Assembly (NCBI GenBank): GCA_015680685.1 | Contig: MNCI01038012.1 | Coordinates: 188,001-248,000, forward strand | Length of the DNA: 60,000 nucleotides | Reading direction: 5' to 3' | Source of the DNA: Gnetum montanum | Lineage: Eukaryota > Streptophyta > Gnetopsida > Gnetales > Gnetaceae | Shown: positions 57,611-60,000 of the stretch, one piece after another | Position numbering within the stretch: position 1 is the stretch's first letter | How the letters are laid out: the number at the start of each line of letters is the position of its first letter | Notes under the pieces: generated by a model | Seen by the model: the letters and a program-made list of their open reading frames with translations, nothing else | The model's database searches: none | What the model was told of the DNA's origin: nothing | Translations under genes and position numbers: made by a program

Positions 57611-58575
57611 TGATGAGTGTTAATGTATCGCATTGATGGACCCTCATTGACCTAGCCTCATCCACAACCCCTATCAACAAGTCCCCATCAATGAGGCCCC
57701 ATTTACATGGTGTTGCCTCATGAATGAGGCCACATAGATGTAGCATTTGCTATGTCTATGGGGCCCGATCATTGTAATACTATAGCAAAAACTATAAATA
57801 GAAGCTCCCAACCATGTTTACAAGGATCAAATTCATAGTAGTAGTAGAGCCCTTGCAGTTTGTCTATTTGAAAGTTAGAATATTCTCCCCAAGTGCTCAT
57901 AGTAAGAGTTATTAAGTGTATAGATCTTTATTCGAGCACTATTGTACCTAAAACATAAACGTGTGCACTACAATAAAGACGAGCTTCTTGAGAAACCTTG
58001 TAGCATTCTGGATAGCTGAAATATTTTATTTATGCATTCATTTTTTAATAAATATTCAATCAATTAAGCTAATTTAAGCTAAATTAGACTTTAGTCAATT
58101 AAGCTAAATAGGTTAAGCACATAAGTATGACCACTTCAAGCATAAACATGTATTTTCTTGGTAATCCCAATAGTGCTATTGCTTGGTGCACACAATATTG
58201 TTGCACTTAGTAACCTAGTAGTGGATACATGGGTTCAGGACATGTATAGAAAGTGGGACCAAATGCTTTTGTTAGGACTAGCTAAAGACCGGTTAGTTAG
58301 TTAAATTAAATTAGTCATTAAATTACTTCATCTATCTTTAATCATCAAAATCATAAAATATAAAATGATAAAAATCATATTCCTTGATTACACTTAACCA
58401 TACCCTTGTACTTGACAAGTGTAATAGGTAAGATAATGAACAACCTTATAGCAAGATCCACTTCCTAGAAGACTAGTGCACCAAAAACTAGAGAATCCAC
58501 AAAATTCAACTAGATCATGCATGAATGCTTTGCAATTCATATGGTTGGGCATAGGGGTACCTTCATTTCTCATCA
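57611..58575 (+). repeat. 5' LTR of Ath-5
   Basis: TGATGAGTGTTAATG start and TTTCTCATCA end, 965 bp, in the opposite orientation to the other Athila-like LTRs here. TATAAATAG is at 57793-57801. The outer end has CCTCATTGA/TCAATGAGG-type inverted repeats in place of GATATC. It is followed by a decayed primer site (ATCATTGCGAAGGATTTT). TCAAG precedes it, but the far end of the element is outside the window. Confidence 0.85.
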
Positions 58576-58719
58576 TTAGTATCATTGCGAAGGATTTTAT
58601 TTGTTGAACATGCACTATCTAGGTTTAGTAGATATTATTAATATCATTTGATGAACATGAAGGTCAACATCATTTTCAAATAACATAACTACTAAAGCAC
58701 ACTGATATTTTATTATTTA

Positions 58720-60000
58720 CAAAATGTCTTCTTATCATAAGTATAATGACATAAAACTACCAATCCCACAAGAGTACAAAGTGATATATACTCATCCAAA
58801 TGAGTATGTTCCTAATTTCACCTTCATTCTACATCAAGATGAGCAATTGTGAAGGCATGATATGGAAGGAAACATTATATTACCCCTTGATTAATCTATG
58901 CCTTATATGTTGCTTCAAACTTTGAAGAATTTAGTCATCTCATATCTTCAAGAGGAATATGTTGTGAATGGTTATGACACTCAAAACTACCATCCCATTG
59001 ACACACAACATAAGTGAGATTAACATTAGGACTGGCATCATGAGAATGTTAGGGGGAAATGGTTCACTAATCCCTTATTCCTATTGAACCAAGATGGCAA
59101 TGAGAACCTTGCCTATAAGGGATCTCAGCATGAATATTCTCTACCCTTTGTTACTAGTGATGAGGTTGTGACCTTGAATGTGTAGTCTACAATTCACAAT
59201 TTAGGTTCAAGAAAAGATGGTAGTCAAGGAAAGGGGTCAAACAAGCATCAAGATGATATGAAAAATAATGAATGTGGCTATGATAACTATAGGGGAGTTA
59301 TTAGAAATCATGGTGATGGTATTCCTCTTCCCTCTTCACTTTCTTCATCTAAATGTCTTTCTTCTTCTTCTTCTGATTCTAAGAGACACCGTAGAAGAAA
59401 CAACCATGATGGAGATGAGCATTGAGGCAATAATACTAATTGTCATGCCCACAATAATTAAATGGGTAATAGAGGAAATTATCAATGACAATGAAATACT
59501 AATGATGATGAGCCTTTATTAGCAACTCAAATCATGCTTAGCATTGCAGAGGTAGTTAGGATCCCAACTAGGCATATGAAGCATAGTCAAATCAAGTGCT
59601 TATACATGAACACTATCCCAAGATTTGAGGGGAATATAAATTGGATTTGAAAACACATATATAATATTTTTGCAATGCTTGTGCCTTGTATAACATTGAA
59701 AATGATTGGAAAAAACTCAAACTCTTCCCCAAGAAACTCACTAAAGAAGCTAGAAACATGTACTAGTCCTTGGAGCCAGAATCTATCAGTTGCTGGAGTA
59801 CAATGTTAGAGCTATTTAATGAAAAATATTAGATGTACTCTAGAGTGTCCAACTTGAGAAGGAAAATATAAGGTTGGAAATAGGGAACACATGAACCCTT
59901 GGATGCAACCTTGGATAGATTCTACTCTCTCTTACATTGATGCCCTAGACATAATTATTTTTAGAGGAATCAACTCCACCACATCATAGATGGGCTCAAA
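58720..60000 (+). pseudogene. Athila-like gag (Ath-5), continues beyond the window
   Basis: The ATG near 58722 opens MSSYHKYNDIKLPI. It continues with YTHPNEYVPNFTFILHQDEQ, HDMEGNIILPLD, TNPLFLLNQDGNENLAYK, the Ser-rich SLSSSKCLSSSSSDSKRHRR, and DDEPLLATQIM (59.5 kb). The capsid-type region runs from about 59.62 kb, with PWSQNLSVAGVQC and GNREHMNPWMQP parallel to SLEPNSIRCWPTM and AQHEPLDMA in Ath-2. Stops are frequent. It shows the full gag start that is scrambled in Ath-3. Confidence 0.75.

Overview
The window looks like intergenic DNA from a very large plant genome, possibly a gymnosperm. The reasons are plant-specific Ty3/gypsy lineages (Tat with two RNase H domains, and Athila-like), deep nesting, heavy decay, and no intact host gene. 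This is inference from the element types; the species cannot be read directly. Three single N characters (40441, 40695, 43194) mark draft joins.

Left half (1-21410). Positions 1-3200 hold AT-rich DNA with decayed tandem repeats. At about 3290-3840 is a fragment of the oldest giant Tat element (Tat-a). Tat-b, a minus-strand element of about 17.5 kb, was inserted there. Its parts, from left to right, are: 3' LTR (3841-5523), a TTAAACT-type minisatellite (7000-7430), integrase, RNase H and RT (7440-11690), a second minisatellite (12120-12290), a plus-strand multi-exon gene (12.5-17.6 kb), then protease and gag (18.1-21.4 kb). A 1035-bp Athila-like solo LTR with a 5-bp target duplication sits inside its RNase H region (8866-9900).

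Middle (21411-37135). Tat-c, on the plus strand, is the best preserved element and is inserted in the gag of Tat-b. It has a 5' LTR (21411-22610), a primer-binding site, gag-protease in one frame (with stops and one frameshift), a minisatellite, a minus-strand eight-exon gene (28190-32637) with its own TATA box, a minisatellite, then RT, RNase H, archaeal-type RNase H and integrase in one frame, and a 37-bp minisatellite. The 3' end is missing.

The main novelty is this antisense gene. It lies between protease and RT in both Tat-b and Tat-c, with matching exons, and part of it survives in Tat-a. Its first domain resembles a catalytically degraded FCP1/NIF-type HAD phosphatase, and the rest is a helical and coiled-coil protein. 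The same 10-14 bp palindrome (core GCGTATACGC) is amplified in the LTR U3, in the gag leader and in intron 1 of the antisense gene. This suggests a regulatory circuit of the element itself.

Right half (37.1-60 kb). This part is decayed Athila-like gypsy DNA: a minus-strand gag with its LTR (37.15-39.82 kb), another LTR fragment, a perfect 253-bp inverted duplicate bounded by Ns (probable assembly artefact), tRNA-like SINE modules (40.4-41.3 kb), a LINE ORF1-like fossil (43.3-44.1 kb), a gag plus LTR (44.3-46.97 kb), a pol fossil (47.1-49.3 kb), an LTR (50.9-51.8 kb), an unidentified minus-strand coiled-coil gene fossil (52-54.75 kb), a protease fossil (57.3-57.6 kb), and a plus-strand Athila-like element (LTR 57611-58575, then gag) that runs off the window.
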